Source: DATLLJ01 sp035537875 (GTDB lineage: Bacteria; Acidobacteriota; Vicinamibacteria; Vicinamibacterales; CAVVIG01). Taken from it: DNA of 64,000 nt. The stretch lies in the NCBI GenBank assembly GCA_035537875.1, contig DATLLJ010000035.1, forward strand, positions 32,619 to 96,618. The letters are read 5' to 3'. Of the stretch, positions 8,213 to 17,441 are shown in pieces. Each line of letters starts with the position of its first letter. Within the stretch, counting starts at the first letter, position 1. Under the pieces are notes generated by a model. The model was not told the origin of the DNA. It saw nothing but the letters and a program-made list of their open reading frames with translations, and searched no databases. The position numbers and the translations under genes are program-made.

Positions 8213-8824
8213 ATGAAGAGTTCCGTCCGCACTCTGCTCGTCTTCGGCATGCTCGTGACAATCGTGCCTGCCGTCACGCATGCTCATTTCAGGCTGCTCG
8301 AACCTGCGTCATGGTTGATCGAAAACGAGCGTGGCGATCCGCAGAAAGCGGGTCCCTGCGGTGGCAGCAACACCGATTGGGGAAAACCAAGCTACATCGT
8401 CACGAAAGCCATGGGCGGGTCGAAGCTGCATCTCAAGGTCCAGGAGACGGTCTTCCACCCGGGGCATTATCGCGTGTCGCTGGCGGTGAACTCGCCCACC
8501 GAACTGCCGCCTGATCCCGAAACGCAGACCAAGCCGAGCGACCGCGGCCCCTGGTCGGTCACCGCCACAGTCCAGAACCCGCTGGCCATTCCGGTGCTGG
8601 CGGACGGGTTGTTCGTTCATACGGCTAGAGTGGATACGCCGTTTGAAACGGACGTGCAGCTCCCCAATATCAATTGCAAGAAGTGCACGCTTCAGGTCGT
8701 GCAGTGGATGGCCGAGCACGCCTTCAACAACCCCGGGGGCTACTCGTACCATCACTGCGCCGATCTGCAGATCACGGCAGACCCCTCGAAGCCGATCGAC
8801 AAAGGTTGGCCTGCTGAACGTTAA
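8213..8824 (+). CDS. LPMO-like secreted copper protein (SCE4755-type polysaccharide monooxygenase-like)
   Basis: A 203-residue protein with a 24-residue signal peptide ending THA; predicted cleavage leaves His25 as the mature N-terminus (HFRLLEPASW), the hallmark of lytic polysaccharide monooxygenases. A second histidine for the copper brace is probably in FHPGHYRV at 81-88. Cysteines at 49 and in INCKKC, and HHCADLQI near the end, suggest disulphides. The family resemblance is to the AA10-like SCE4755 group, whose substrate is not established. It is divergent from the FmdB/SelW-like genes across 92 bp. Confidence 0.75.
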   Translation: MKSSVRTLLVFGMLVTIVPAVTHAHFRLLEPASWLIENERGDPQKAGPCGGSNTDWGKPSYIVTKAMGGSKLHLKVQETVFHPGHYRVSLAVNSPTELPPDPETQTKPSDRGPWSVTATVQNPLAIPVLADGLFVHTARVDTPFETDVQLPNINCKKCTLQVVQWMAEHAFNNPGGYSYHHCADLQITADPSKPIDKGWPAER

Positions 8825-8836
8825 CGGTCATGGTCT

Positions 8837-8865
8837 GGCGGGCGTCGTCGAAGGCGACGCCCGCC
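8837..8865. terminator. 11-bp hairpin between convergent genes
   Basis: GGCGGGCGTCG pairs perfectly with CGACGCCCGCC around a 7-nt loop, 12 bp past the LPMO-like stop and facing the minus-strand MBL gene. No U-tract. The rest of 8866-9021 shows nothing recognisable. Confidence 0.5.
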
Positions 8866-9021
8866 GGCCCGTTCGAAGGAGCTCGGGCCGCGCTTCCGCC
8901 GCCGCGTGAGCCACTCACTCCTCCTCCATCAGCCTGACGATTTCCGCACATCTACTCTCGCCGTTTCGCGCACGACGACTGTCTTCGATCGCCGCGAGCT
9001 GGAGTCGGATGCGTGCGGGAC

Positions 9022-10038
9022 TCAGTGCGAATAGATGGTGTGATAGTTCTTGCGGAAGCCCGTTCGGCGATTCATCAGCTCGAAGCGTCCATCTGCTTCG
9101 GCGGTCAATTTGATCCAATACGCGGTCTCGCCCTCGTCGACGTTCGCGATGAAGTCGTCAGCGGCGTTCTTCGCATCTGGATGATGCGAGGCGTGCAGCT
9201 GCCACAGGTCCATGTCCGGTCGAGATCCCAGCGTACGGAGCGAATCCGGTGCGCCCCCCTTGACCGCGCTGTTGTTCAGGATCGCGACCTGGGGCTGAAG
9301 TGCCGTGAGCATGGCGGGCACGTTGGAGTCGTAGTTCCCGTGGTGCGCGACGAGATACGCCGACACCCGGCCGAGCAGGTTCGTCGGGCACACGAGCTTG
9401 CCGAGCGTGTTGCCGCTCAAATCCCCCAGCGCGACAAAACGGAATGCCCCCATCTGAAGCCGAAGGCCGATCGATCGGACATTCTCGGTGCCATCCTCGA
9501 CGTGGTTCTCGAGCGTGGCGCACCCGGCGTTGCTTTGTCCTCCCCCAGCTAGTGGCTGCGACACCAGCTCACCGGAAACGCTGACGACCTCGACGTCGAG
9601 CCCGGCGAGCGCCAGGCGATCGCCCGGACGCGGGACCAGATGTTTCCGATCGGCCCGGACCGGCTCGTAGGCGCGAAATCCATTGACGGCCATTCGGTCG
9701 GTGCCGAGTGGCTCGCCGTAGTCGATGAAGGTGCCGATCGGAATTCGCGCGGCAAGCTCCGGCACGCCGCCCACGTGATCGTTGTGAAAATGCGTAATGA
9801 CGAGATAGTCGATGCGATCGATGCCGGCGTCCGCAATTGCGGCGAGAATTCTATCCGGATCCCGCGAGCCCCGATTTCCCCCGTATCCTGCGTCTATCAG
9901 CAAAGACTCGCCCGCCGGCGTCACGATGAGCGTGGCCTGCCCCCCTTCCACGTCGATGAAGTAGATCTGCAGATCTCTGGCGGAAGTGGGATTCGCCACC
10001 AGCACAAGCAGCGAAACGAGTAGAACGAGGCGCGGCAT
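9022..10038 (-). CDS. secreted ComEC/Rec2-type metallo-beta-lactamase-fold hydrolase
   Basis: A 338-residue protein with signal peptide (cleavage near PTSARD). The MBL domain opens with LQIYFIDVEGGQATLI, the ComEC-hydrolase style, and carries HFHNDH at 83-88, then ALGDLSGNT and VAHHGNYDSN, where the last histidines bind metal. Unlike ComEC it has no membrane domain, so it is a free exported hydrolase, possibly a nuclease or phosphodiesterase; that is inferred from the fold. It is transcribed alone on the minus strand. Confidence 0.88.
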   Translation of the reverse strand: MPRLVLLVSLLVLVANPTSARDLQIYFIDVEGGQATLIVTPAGESLLIDAGYGGNRGSRDPDRILAAIADAGIDRIDYLVITHFHNDHVGGVPELAARIPIGTFIDYGEPLGTDRMAVNGFRAYEPVRADRKHLVPRPGDRLALAGLDVEVVSVSGELVSQPLAGGGQSNAGCATLENHVEDGTENVRSIGLRLQMGAFRFVALGDLSGNTLGKLVCPTNLLGRVSAYLVAHHGNYDSNVPAMLTALQPQVAILNNSAVKGGAPDSLRTLGSRPDMDLWQLHASHHPDAKNAADDFIANVDEGETAYWIKLTAEADGRFELMNRRTGFRKNYHTIYSH

Positions 10039-10113
10039 CCGACCTGAGGTGTCTCACGAGACGATACACCAGCCGCGCCGGAAAGACGACGAGGAAGTTG
10101 CGTTCCTAGTTCA

Positions 10114-10614
10114 TTAGCATGCACCGACCACCTGCTTGATCGCGGTCACGGTCAGCTGCTCGACTTTCTTCTCGGGATTGCCCGCGGTTTCCACTTGCGG
10201 CTTTGGCTCGCCGTCGGCCCGCGGGGGCTCGTGCGTCGGCGCAGCAGCCGCGGCCGGCCTGGCCGTGATTTCCACCTTGTGACCGACGAAGGGCTTCATG
10301 TCGAGCGGCGCCACGCTGGCGCGGTCCAGCCGTTTTTCAGCCTTGAGCTCGTATTCCGTTTCCGCCTGAACGGCGGCGCCCGCGGCAGACGCGGCTGCGG
10401 CGGCGCCGGACGGAGTCGCCGTCACGGCCGGAATGACCGCTGCGTTCGTCAATTTGAACGTCGCTTCGTCGGGACCGGCGACCAGGCAACCGGTGATCAG
10501 CTTGGTGTCGTGCGCCGACTCAGGCGCAACAGGAGTCGTTCGATCGCCCTCCTGCGCCAACGGAGTTGCACATATCAGCCAGCTCACTGCCAGCGTCCAC
10601 CCTATCGTCCTCAT
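10114..10614 (-). CDS. small secreted protein of unknown function
   Basis: A 166-residue protein with signal peptide (cleavage near TPLAQ). The mature part has LITGCLVAGPDEATFKLTNA, an Ala-rich stretch around 75-90, then YELKAEKRLDRA and FVGHKVEITAR, and ends in Cys (QVVGAC). This order of a CL-x-(G) strand, a lipid- or solute-like name segment and a VGHKVEITG-type strand is common in acidobacterial exported proteins of the DUF5818-like, OB-fold-like kind. No activity can be assigned. Confidence 0.7.
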   Translation of the reverse strand: MRTIGWTLAVSWLICATPLAQEGDRTTPVAPESAHDTKLITGCLVAGPDEATFKLTNAAVIPAVTATPSGAAAAASAAGAAVQAETEYELKAEKRLDRASVAPLDMKPFVGHKVEITARPAAAAAPTHEPPRADGEPKPQVETAGNPEKKVEQLTVTAIKQVVGAC

Positions 10615-10749
10615 GACTGCCTCCGCTGCAGCTCACAACGAGCCGCCAGCAAACGCGATGCAATATGGCCGCCGACACGCGGATTATGGAAGGGGTGGCT
10701 CCGGGACAGACTGGGCGGTTACCCCGACTGCCCGTGCGGCAACCGCACG

Positions 10750-11292
10750 TCAGTGAGGGGGAAAGTTCGTTGCGAGATACTTGAGGATGATCGGGATCTG
10801 ATCGTCGGTCAGCGGCGCGCCCTCGCCGATCATCGCGTTGAGCAGTTCGAACCAGTCTTCGACCGAACCACCATGGGTCCTCACCCGCTGCAGGTCGTGA
10901 CACATGGTGCAGATGGTCAGCACGATCGCCTTGCCCTCGCCGTCGGGAAGGGGGCCGTGGAACCGCACGAGATAGTCGGTCAACACCGGCACGTCGCTCG
11001 GATCGACCTTCGCGCCCTTCTCGAGCATCGTCGCGATCGTTTTCGACCATGCCGCCTCGTCCATCGCGGCGGTCTGGATCGGGCGAATCGTGTGACAGCC
11101 GACCGCGCTGCAGCTGGCATTCATCACACGCTCGCCACGCTGGTAGCGCTCGAACAGCAACTGCTGCTCGGATTTCTGCGGCGCCGCGGCAGGGGTCCCG
11201 GCAGGCTGTTGTCCACTGACGACGATCGTCAGCGCTACCGCCCACGCCGATACCAATCCCAGGACCCGTCGAGTGGAGGGTTTCATCGACAC
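10750..11292 (-). CDS. secreted diheme c-type cytochrome with unusual CX4CH site
   Basis: A 180-residue exported protein with two haem modules. The first site is C-SAVG-CH at 61-67, a CX4CH spacing instead of CXXCH. The second is CTMCH at 128-132, followed by RTHGGSVEDWFELLNAMI, typical of the quinohaemoprotein-amine-dehydrogenase-like cytochrome module. The start may be GTG 11292, with GGAG at good spacing, or ATG 11286. It lies 12 bp after the two-domain cytochrome gene, so they are probably cotranscribed and may deliver electrons together in the periplasm. Confidence 0.8.
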   Translation of the reverse strand: MSMKPSTRRVLGLVSAWAVALTIVVSGQQPAGTPAAAPQKSEQQLLFERYQRGERVMNASCSAVGCHTIRPIQTAAMDEAAWSKTIATMLEKGAKVDPSDVPVLTDYLVRFHGPLPDGEGKAIVLTICTMCHDLQRVRTHGGSVEDWFELLNAMIGEGAPLTDDQIPIILKYLATNFPPH

Positions 11293-11304
11293 GGAAGCTC
11301 CAGC

Positions 11305-12120
11305 TTATTTTTGCGGCGGCTCGCCGAGAGTCACCGTCTTGAGGGTCGCTGCGTCTGTCGCCAGCTCGGTGGCGCCGGCCGGATACTGGTTCGAGCTGAG
11401 AATGAAGGCGACGACGTCGGCCGTCTGCTGCGGCATCAGCGAACCGGGCGCGGTGAGCGGCATCGTTGTCTGGACGAGCTCGAGGAGCTCGCCCACCGAT
11501 TTGGTCTTCCAGTTGGTCGCGAATTCTTTCCCGGCCAGCGGCGGGCCGACGCCGCCGGTCAATTTCGGATCGTGGCAGGCCGCGCAGTTGTCCGTATAGA
11601 CGCTTTCACCGCGTTTCGCCTGTGCAGCCGCATAGAGACCGGCGCCTGCCGCAGGCGCGGCGCCAGGGCTGGCGGATCCGGTGGTGACGGCGCCGGGCTC
11701 GGCCATCTTCACTGCCTTGAGTGCGGCGAGATCCGAGGGGAGCGGCGTGCTGCCTGACGGATATTTGTTGAAGCTCAGGATGAAGGACAAGACGTCTGCC
11801 GCTTGCTCCGGAGTGAGCGTCCCGGGAGAAGTCAGCGGCATCGTCGTCTTGATGCGATCGAACAAATCTCCGACCGTCATCTCCTTCCATGCGGTGATGA
11901 ATTCCATGCCGGCGAGCGCGGGACCGACGCCGCCTGTCAACATGGGGTCGTGACAGGCCGCACAATTGTCGGTGTACACCATCTCGCCACGCTTCGCCTG
12001 TTCGGCGGCAAAGACACCGTCGTTCACGGAACGGGCCTGTTGCGCGCGCACAACCGAAGCCGAAAAGGCAGCGGCAATCGCCATTCCAATGAACGTCGCA
12101 ATGAGCGCCTTGTGCCTCAT
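11305..12120 (-). CDS. secreted two-domain cytochrome c (internal duplication)
   Basis: A 271-residue protein with signal peptide (cleavage near VVRAQ) and two nearly identical cytochrome c domains. Each has YTDNCAACHDP (CAACH at 53-57 and 179-183), LTGGVGP and TTMPLT(S/A)PG with the axial Met, then a helix with VLSFILS or VVAFILS. Known: such domains are electron carriers or cytochrome partners of PQQ dehydrogenases; no dehydrogenase is encoded nearby. The two copies arose by duplication within the gene. A TACAAT box ends 7 nt before the ATG. Confidence 0.9.
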   Translation of the reverse strand: MRHKALIATFIGMAIAAAFSASVVRAQQARSVNDGVFAAEQAKRGEMVYTDNCAACHDPMLTGGVGPALAGMEFITAWKEMTVGDLFDRIKTTMPLTSPGTLTPEQAADVLSFILSFNKYPSGSTPLPSDLAALKAVKMAEPGAVTTGSASPGAAPAAGAGLYAAAQAKRGESVYTDNCAACHDPKLTGGVGPPLAGKEFATNWKTKSVGELLELVQTTMPLTAPGSLMPQQTADVVAFILSSNQYPAGATELATDAATLKTVTLGEPPQK

Positions 12121-12564
12121 GTCGGCAATTGTAGCACACGGCTTTTGGCCGAAAATCGGACCAAGACCGCATCAAAAGCATCATGTTCACTCGAGCGTCG
12201 CAGGTAAACGCCGAGCATGATGACGTCGTAATCTCAAGAGCGGGTCAAGCTCTGCCCGGCCACATGTGACGCGGATCGTGCGGATTGGTTCAGCGACAAG
12301 TCGAGACCGATTGCCTTGATCGCGCGTGTCCTGACGCGTGCTGTGCGGTCAGAGACCGTGACCGAACCGACCTGTCGCACGCCGTCCCCGTCGTTCATCT
12401 TCTTGATCGTCGGATGCTGCTCAGTCGTCTCAGCGGCGGCGCAGTGCCTGCTCGTGCCGTGCTCAGCGCATCGACGGGATAGAGTGAATCGTTGGTAATC
12501 GTTCGATTGCGGGACCATACTGGACCATTCCCGGTTCACCTCGGGCGGCTGCAGGAGGTGGCGC
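12121..12564. other. 444-bp divergent intergenic region
   Basis: This lies between the cytochrome gene (minus) and the first DUF5916 gene (plus). It contains a promoter-like TACAAT for the cytochrome gene and, at 12553-12558, AGGAGG for the GTG start at 12565. A minus-strand open frame through it has no recognisable protein character and is not called. I see no RNA gene or repeat. Confidence 0.6.
12128..12133 (-). promoter_or_regulatory. TACAAT -10-like box, possible leaderless start of the cytochrome gene
   Basis: TACAAT on the minus strand ends 7 nt upstream of the ATG at 12120, so transcription would begin at or next to the start codon. No Shine-Dalgarno sequence lies between. No convincing -35 box is visible. 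Confidence 0.35.
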
Positions 12565-14898
12565 GTGCGGGCAGGTACCCCCTGGGTCGCGGTCGCGACC
12601 GTATTCACGATGCTTGCCTCGCTGGCATCCGACTCGGCCGCAGCCCAGGACGAGGGCGCTCGTCCCGCTCCTGCTCCAGGCGTCACGAATCCTATAAGCC
12701 TCGAAGGTGTACAAGGCGGCCCGGTCGGCCCGGCGCCTCGCGACGGCGCTCGCCCTGCACGGCCGGCGCTCACACCCGTCCGCGCCCAGCAGGCGCCGTC
12801 GATTGACGGACGACTCGACGACGCCATCTGGCGAAGCGCGGCGCTCATCGACACCTTCGTTCAGGAAGAACCCATCGAAGGCGCGCCGGCGTCGGAGCAA
12901 ACCGAGGTCCGCGTCGCGTACGACAGCGAGCGGCTGTACATCGGCATTGCAGCGCACTATGCCGACGTCAACCTGAGACGAGCGAACCGCTCCGATCGTG
13001 ACCGGACCGACGAGGACGATACGGTGACGGTCTTCCTGGAGCCGTTCCTCGATTACATCCGCGGCTATTCGTTCTCGGTCAATGGTTACGGCGTGCAACG
13101 CGATTCGATGATCGTCGTGCAGAACGCGCAAAGTGACGCCGGCGGAAACACTTCCTTCAACGCCCTCTACTATTCAGGCGGCCAGCTCGTGGAAGACGGA
13201 TGGACCGCCGAAATGGCCATCCCGTTCAAGAGTCTCAGGTACCCGGGCCGTGGCGCCGGGGAGGTCCATCGTTGGGGATTTCAGGTGAGGCGCACGATTC
13301 GGAGCAAGGACGAAAGCGCCGTCTGGTCCCCCGTCTCGCGCGCCGATCCGAACTTCCTCGGGCAGATCGGTCTGCTCACAGGGATGACCGATTTCTCGAC
13401 CGAGCGGAACCTGGAACTCCTCCCGACCTTCACCGCCATCCAGACGGGGACGCTCAACGCAACAACTGGAGAGTTCACGATCGACGATGTCGAAGAAGGT
13501 GGAGTGGATCTGAAGTACGGGATCAACTCGAACGTCACGTTCGACTTCACGTACAACCCCGATTTCTCGCAGATCGAATCCGACAACCAACAGATCGAGG
13601 TCAACCGGCGCTTTCCAATCAATTTCCCGGAGTTGCGGCCCTTCTTCCTCGAGGGCCGGGAAATCTACGAGATCCCTGGAGGATTCAGACCGGTCCAGAC
13701 CCGGCGGATTGTCGACCCGCGCTACGCGGCGAAGCTCACCGGAAAAATCAGCGCCCGCACGTCGCTCGGCCTCTTCTTTGCCGATGACGAAGCCCCTGGA
13801 AAAGTCGAGAGCTCGATCGATCCGGCCTACGGCCAGAAGGCGCAGAACGTGCTGGCGCGCGTGAAGTACGACCTCTATCGGAACGCACATGTCGGCGGGA
13901 TCTTCACCGACCGAGAGTTCCTCGATGGTTACAGCCGGCTCGTGGGTTTCGATACCGCTCTGCCGATCGGTGTCAGCAAGAACTTCGGCCTCCGCTTTTA
14001 CAAGAGCGAATCGCTGGCCAATAACGCCCGGGTCGGCGGATGGGCGACGGAAAACACCTTCAGGCACAACGGCCGGAACCTGGGCTGGAGTCTCATTCAC
14101 AACGCCATTTCGCCTCAGTTTGGCAGTCAATTGAGCTTCATCGAGCGGACCGATCAGATACAGTCGATGCCGTCGATCAGCTATCGCTGGTATCCCGAGA
14201 CATGGATCCGCAACTGGGGGCCCAACTTCGGCAACCCGCGTCTGTGGGACTTCAACGGCGTCCTCCAGAACGAAGACTACACTCCCCGCGTCAGCTTCTC
14301 CTTTGCCAAGAACATCACCCTCAATACGGGGTTCACACGGGCGATGGAGCGGTATCGCGACATCCCGTTCCACAAGAACACCTGGTCGATCTCAAGCAAT
14401 GTGAACACGAGCCGGAAGATCTCCCTGTCGGCCAGCTTCGACAAAGGCGACGAGATCCGCTTTACCGTCAACCCGTATCTCGGGCGAAGCCGGGAATACG
14501 CCGCCACCGTCACGGCGCGACCGACGTCCCGCTTGCAGTCGGCGTTCAGAATCACCGCGAGCCGATTCATGGACCCCCGCAGCGGCAGCGATGAATTGGT
14601 GTTCAACGTCAAGATCCTGCGCTCGACGACAACCTACCAGTTCACCCCGCGTCTGCTCATACGGAACATCTGGGAGCTCAACACCGGGCAAGGCTCGAGG
14701 CATACGACGTTCGAGAACTTCCTGGTGACCTACCGCGTGAACAGCGGCACGGTGTTCTACGTGGGATACGACGACCGATTCCGCCAGGAGAGCACGGTCG
14801 AGGACCAGGTCATCGTCGACACATCCTATCGGCGTACGAATCGGGCGATCTTCACCAAACTCAGCTACCTGTTCAGGCGGGGCGGGGCTGCCGAATAG
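12565..14898 (+). CDS. CBM9-like/DUF5916 outer-surface protein, paralogue 1
   Basis: The GTG start has AGGAGG 6 bp upstream. The 777-residue protein has a signal peptide (cleavage near DSAAAQ), then a Pro/Ala-rich linker. A CBM9/DOMON-like beta-sandwich begins at IDGRLDDAIWRSAALIDTF near residue 73 and runs to about 250. The remainder (NVTFDFTYNPDFSQIESD, RPFFLEGREIYEIPG, and repeated aromatic-ended strands to the end) is the DUF5916 part, which looks like an outer-membrane beta-barrel. Function is unproven; carbohydrate binding or surface attachment is inferred. It heads a tandem of three paralogues. Confidence 0.85.
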   Translation: MRAGTPWVAVATVFTMLASLASDSAAAQDEGARPAPAPGVTNPISLEGVQGGPVGPAPRDGARPARPALTPVRAQQAPSIDGRLDDAIWRSAALIDTFVQEEPIEGAPASEQTEVRVAYDSERLYIGIAAHYADVNLRRANRSDRDRTDEDDTVTVFLEPFLDYIRGYSFSVNGYGVQRDSMIVVQNAQSDAGGNTSFNALYYSGGQLVEDGWTAEMAIPFKSLRYPGRGAGEVHRWGFQVRRTIRSKDESAVWSPVSRADPNFLGQIGLLTGMTDFSTERNLELLPTFTAIQTGTLNATTGEFTIDDVEEGGVDLKYGINSNVTFDFTYNPDFSQIESDNQQIEVNRRFPINFPELRPFFLEGREIYEIPGGFRPVQTRRIVDPRYAAKLTGKISARTSLGLFFADDEAPGKVESSIDPAYGQKAQNVLARVKYDLYRNAHVGGIFTDREFLDGYSRLVGFDTALPIGVSKNFGLRFYKSESLANNARVGGWATENTFRHNGRNLGWSLIHNAISPQFGSQLSFIERTDQIQSMPSISYRWYPETWIRNWGPNFGNPRLWDFNGVLQNEDYTPRVSFSFAKNITLNTGFTRAMERYRDIPFHKNTWSISSNVNTSRKISLSASFDKGDEIRFTVNPYLGRSREYAATVTARPTSRLQSAFRITASRFMDPRSGSDELVFNVKILRSTTTYQFTPRLLIRNIWELNTGQGSRHTTFENFLVTYRVNSGTVFYVGYDDRFRQESTVEDQVIVDTSYRRTNRAIFTKLSYLFRRGGAAE

Positions 14899-15046
14899 GC
14901 CTGCCGGACCGGCTGGGCCAGCCCCGAAAAACGTGGAGCAAGCGCCCCGACACTGATGTTAGAATGACCGCTCTGCCGAGCATAGAGCACCGCCCTCGAA
15001 GCGGCGAACCGGTCTCCTAGTTTCCATTTCTCCCGAGAAGAGAAGG

Positions 15047-17407
15047 ATGCTTTTGAACTTGAAGCCTGTGAGGCTCTGTCTTTCGTCGATCGCATTGGTG
15101 GCGCTGCTCGGCTCCTCCTCGTCCGCTCAGACACCAGCGACGGCCTCGGGCGGCTCTCAACCTCAAGGCGAAGGGACAGGCCGGGGCAATCCGGGAACCC
15201 TGACCCTTCAAGGCGGCCAGGCGGGAGAGGTTCAGCAGGCACCGCGGTCCAGCGCGGCCGGCGGCCGACCGACGCTCACGGCCGTCCGTGCCGAGCAGGC
15301 ACCGACGATCGACGGACGCCTGGACGATGCCATCTGGCGCAACGCCGCCCTGATCGACACGTTCGTGCAGGAAGAGCCGCTCGAAGGCGCCCCGGCGACG
15401 GAGAGAACCGAAGTGCGGGTCGCGTATGACAGCGATCAGCTCTATTTCGGCATCAGGGTGTATTACTCCGACATGAGCTTGATGAGGACGAACCGTTCGG
15501 ACCGCGACAAGCTCGACAACGACGACACGGTCACGGTGTACCTGGAGCCGTTTCTCGATTACCTCCGCGGCTACGCGTTCGCGGTGAACGGATATGGCGT
15601 GCAGCGCGACTCGATGGTCGTCGTGCAGAATGCGCAAAGTACCGCGAGCGGTGAGCTCTCGTTCAACGTGCTCTATTACTCGGGCGGACAGCTTGTCGAA
15701 GACGGGTGGACGGCGGAAATGGCCATCCCGTTCAAGAGCCTCCGCTACCCTGGGAAAGGCGCCGGAGAAACCCATCGCTGGGGCTTTCAGGTCCGGCGCG
15801 AGATCAAGAGCAAGGACGAAAAGGTCGTCTGGTCGCCGGTGTCGCGGAACAACTCGAACTTCCTCGGTCAGATCGGGCAGTTGACGGGAATGACCGATCT
15901 GTCGGTTCAGCGCAACTTCGAGCTGCTGCCGACGTTCACCGCCGTGAATACCGGTGTGCTCAACACGTCAACAGGTGAGTTCGGGACTGACAATGCCACA
16001 GACGCCGGGATCGGTGCCAAGTACGGCATCACGTCGAACCTGACCTTCGACTTCACTTACAATCCCGACTTCTCGCAGATCGAGTCCGACACCCAGCAGA
16101 TCGAGATCAACCAGCGCTTCCCGCTCAATTACCCGGAGCTGCGACCGTTCTTTCTTGAAGGGCGCGAGATCTACGAGATTCCCGGTCGACCGCAGCCGGT
16201 GCAGACGCGCAAGATTGTCGACCCCAGGTACGGCGCCAAGCTGACAGGAAAAGTCGCACAGCGCTGGTCGGTCGGCATGTTCGTCGCCGACGACGAGGCG
16301 CCTGGCAAAGTGGACGACATCGCCAGCCCGGCATACGGACAACGGGCGCAGAACGTGCTCGGCAGGGTCAAGTACGATTTGTACCGGAACTCGCACGTTG
16401 GCGTCATCTTCACCGACCGCGAGTTCCTCAACGACTTCAGCCGGCTCATCATGACGGACACGGGACTTCGCCTTGGCGAGACCGGGAATTTCGGGTGGCG
16501 GTTCTACAAGTCGAGCCAGGAGGAAGCCTCGATCCCGAAGCAAGGCTGGGCGACGGAAATGAGCATCCGACGGAACAGCCGGAACATCAACTGGGCCGTC
16601 ATCGCCAATGCGATCTCACCCGAGTTCGGCAACGCGCTCAGCTTCGTGCAGCGCACCGACCAGATACAAATCATGGCGCCGCAGTTCTCCTACCAGTGGT
16701 ACCCGGAGGGCTTGATCCGCAACTGGAGCGCCGGCTACAACATGCCGCGACTCTACGATTTCGACAGTCACGAGCTGCTCGAGGCCAACTACCAGCCGAA
16801 CGTGCGCTTCCAGTTCGCGAGGAACGTGCGCGTCGATGCGAGCGTCCTTCGGCAAATGGAGAGCTATCGTGGCATCGATTTCTGGAAGACGCGGTGGAAC
16901 CTCTCGGGCAACGTCAATACGAGCCGCAAGATCTTGTTCTCCTACGGCGTGAGCGACGGAGATCAGATCCGCTTCGTCGCGAACCCCTTCCTGGGCAGGC
17001 TGCTCGATTACAACGTGTCGGCGACCTTCCGTCCGACCTCGCGCCTCGACTCGCGCCTGCAGATCGACGTCAACCGGTTCACCGACCCCGTGGAGCAGCG
17101 CCAGGAATTCCACGTGCGGATCCTCCGCTCGTCGACGACCTACCAGTTCACGCCGCGGCTGTTGGTGCGCAACATCCTCGAGCTCAACACGGGAGCCGGC
17201 TCGAACCACACGCTCTTCGAGAACATCCTTCTGACGTACCGCGTGAATTCCGGGACCGTCTTCTACTTCGGCTACGACGATCGCTTCAAGGAAGCCAACG
17301 CGATCAACGCCCAGCTGTTCTCGGATCCCGCCTACAAGCGCACGAATCGAGCCATCTTCACCAAGTTGCAGTACCTGTTCCGCAGCGGGGGCGGCGGCGG
17401 GGAGTAA
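15047..17407 (+). CDS. CBM9-like/DUF5916 outer-surface protein, paralogue 2
   Basis: A 786-residue protein from ATG 15047 (AGAAGG just upstream), with signal peptide cut near SSSAQT. It is closely similar to its neighbours throughout: IDGRLDDAIWRNAALIDTF, then LTFDFTYNPDFSQIESD, RPFFLEGREIYEIPG and a C-terminus ending in a Gly-rich RSGGGGGE tail. The 148 bp separating it from paralogue 1 leave room for its own promoter. Paralogue 3 follows after only 34 bp. As in its neighbours, a soluble binding domain precedes a likely outer-membrane barrel. Confidence 0.85.
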   Translation: MLLNLKPVRLCLSSIALVALLGSSSSAQTPATASGGSQPQGEGTGRGNPGTLTLQGGQAGEVQQAPRSSAAGGRPTLTAVRAEQAPTIDGRLDDAIWRNAALIDTFVQEEPLEGAPATERTEVRVAYDSDQLYFGIRVYYSDMSLMRTNRSDRDKLDNDDTVTVYLEPFLDYLRGYAFAVNGYGVQRDSMVVVQNAQSTASGELSFNVLYYSGGQLVEDGWTAEMAIPFKSLRYPGKGAGETHRWGFQVRREIKSKDEKVVWSPVSRNNSNFLGQIGQLTGMTDLSVQRNFELLPTFTAVNTGVLNTSTGEFGTDNATDAGIGAKYGITSNLTFDFTYNPDFSQIESDTQQIEINQRFPLNYPELRPFFLEGREIYEIPGRPQPVQTRKIVDPRYGAKLTGKVAQRWSVGMFVADDEAPGKVDDIASPAYGQRAQNVLGRVKYDLYRNSHVGVIFTDREFLNDFSRLIMTDTGLRLGETGNFGWRFYKSSQEEASIPKQGWATEMSIRRNSRNINWAVIANAISPEFGNALSFVQRTDQIQIMAPQFSYQWYPEGLIRNWSAGYNMPRLYDFDSHELLEANYQPNVRFQFARNVRVDASVLRQMESYRGIDFWKTRWNLSGNVNTSRKILFSYGVSDGDQIRFVANPFLGRLLDYNVSATFRPTSRLDSRLQIDVNRFTDPVEQRQEFHVRILRSSTTYQFTPRLLVRNILELNTGAGSNHTLFENILLTYRVNSGTVFYFGYDDRFKEANAINAQLFSDPAYKRTNRAIFTKLQYLFRSGGGGGE

Positions 17408-17441
17408 GCATTAGCCCGACCAGGTTCAGGCGGGAGACATC

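Noticed and set aside
12234..12854. Long minus-strand open frame across the DUF5916 start
   Set aside because: It is antisense to the coding start of paralogue 1 and has no protein-like composition or start signal.
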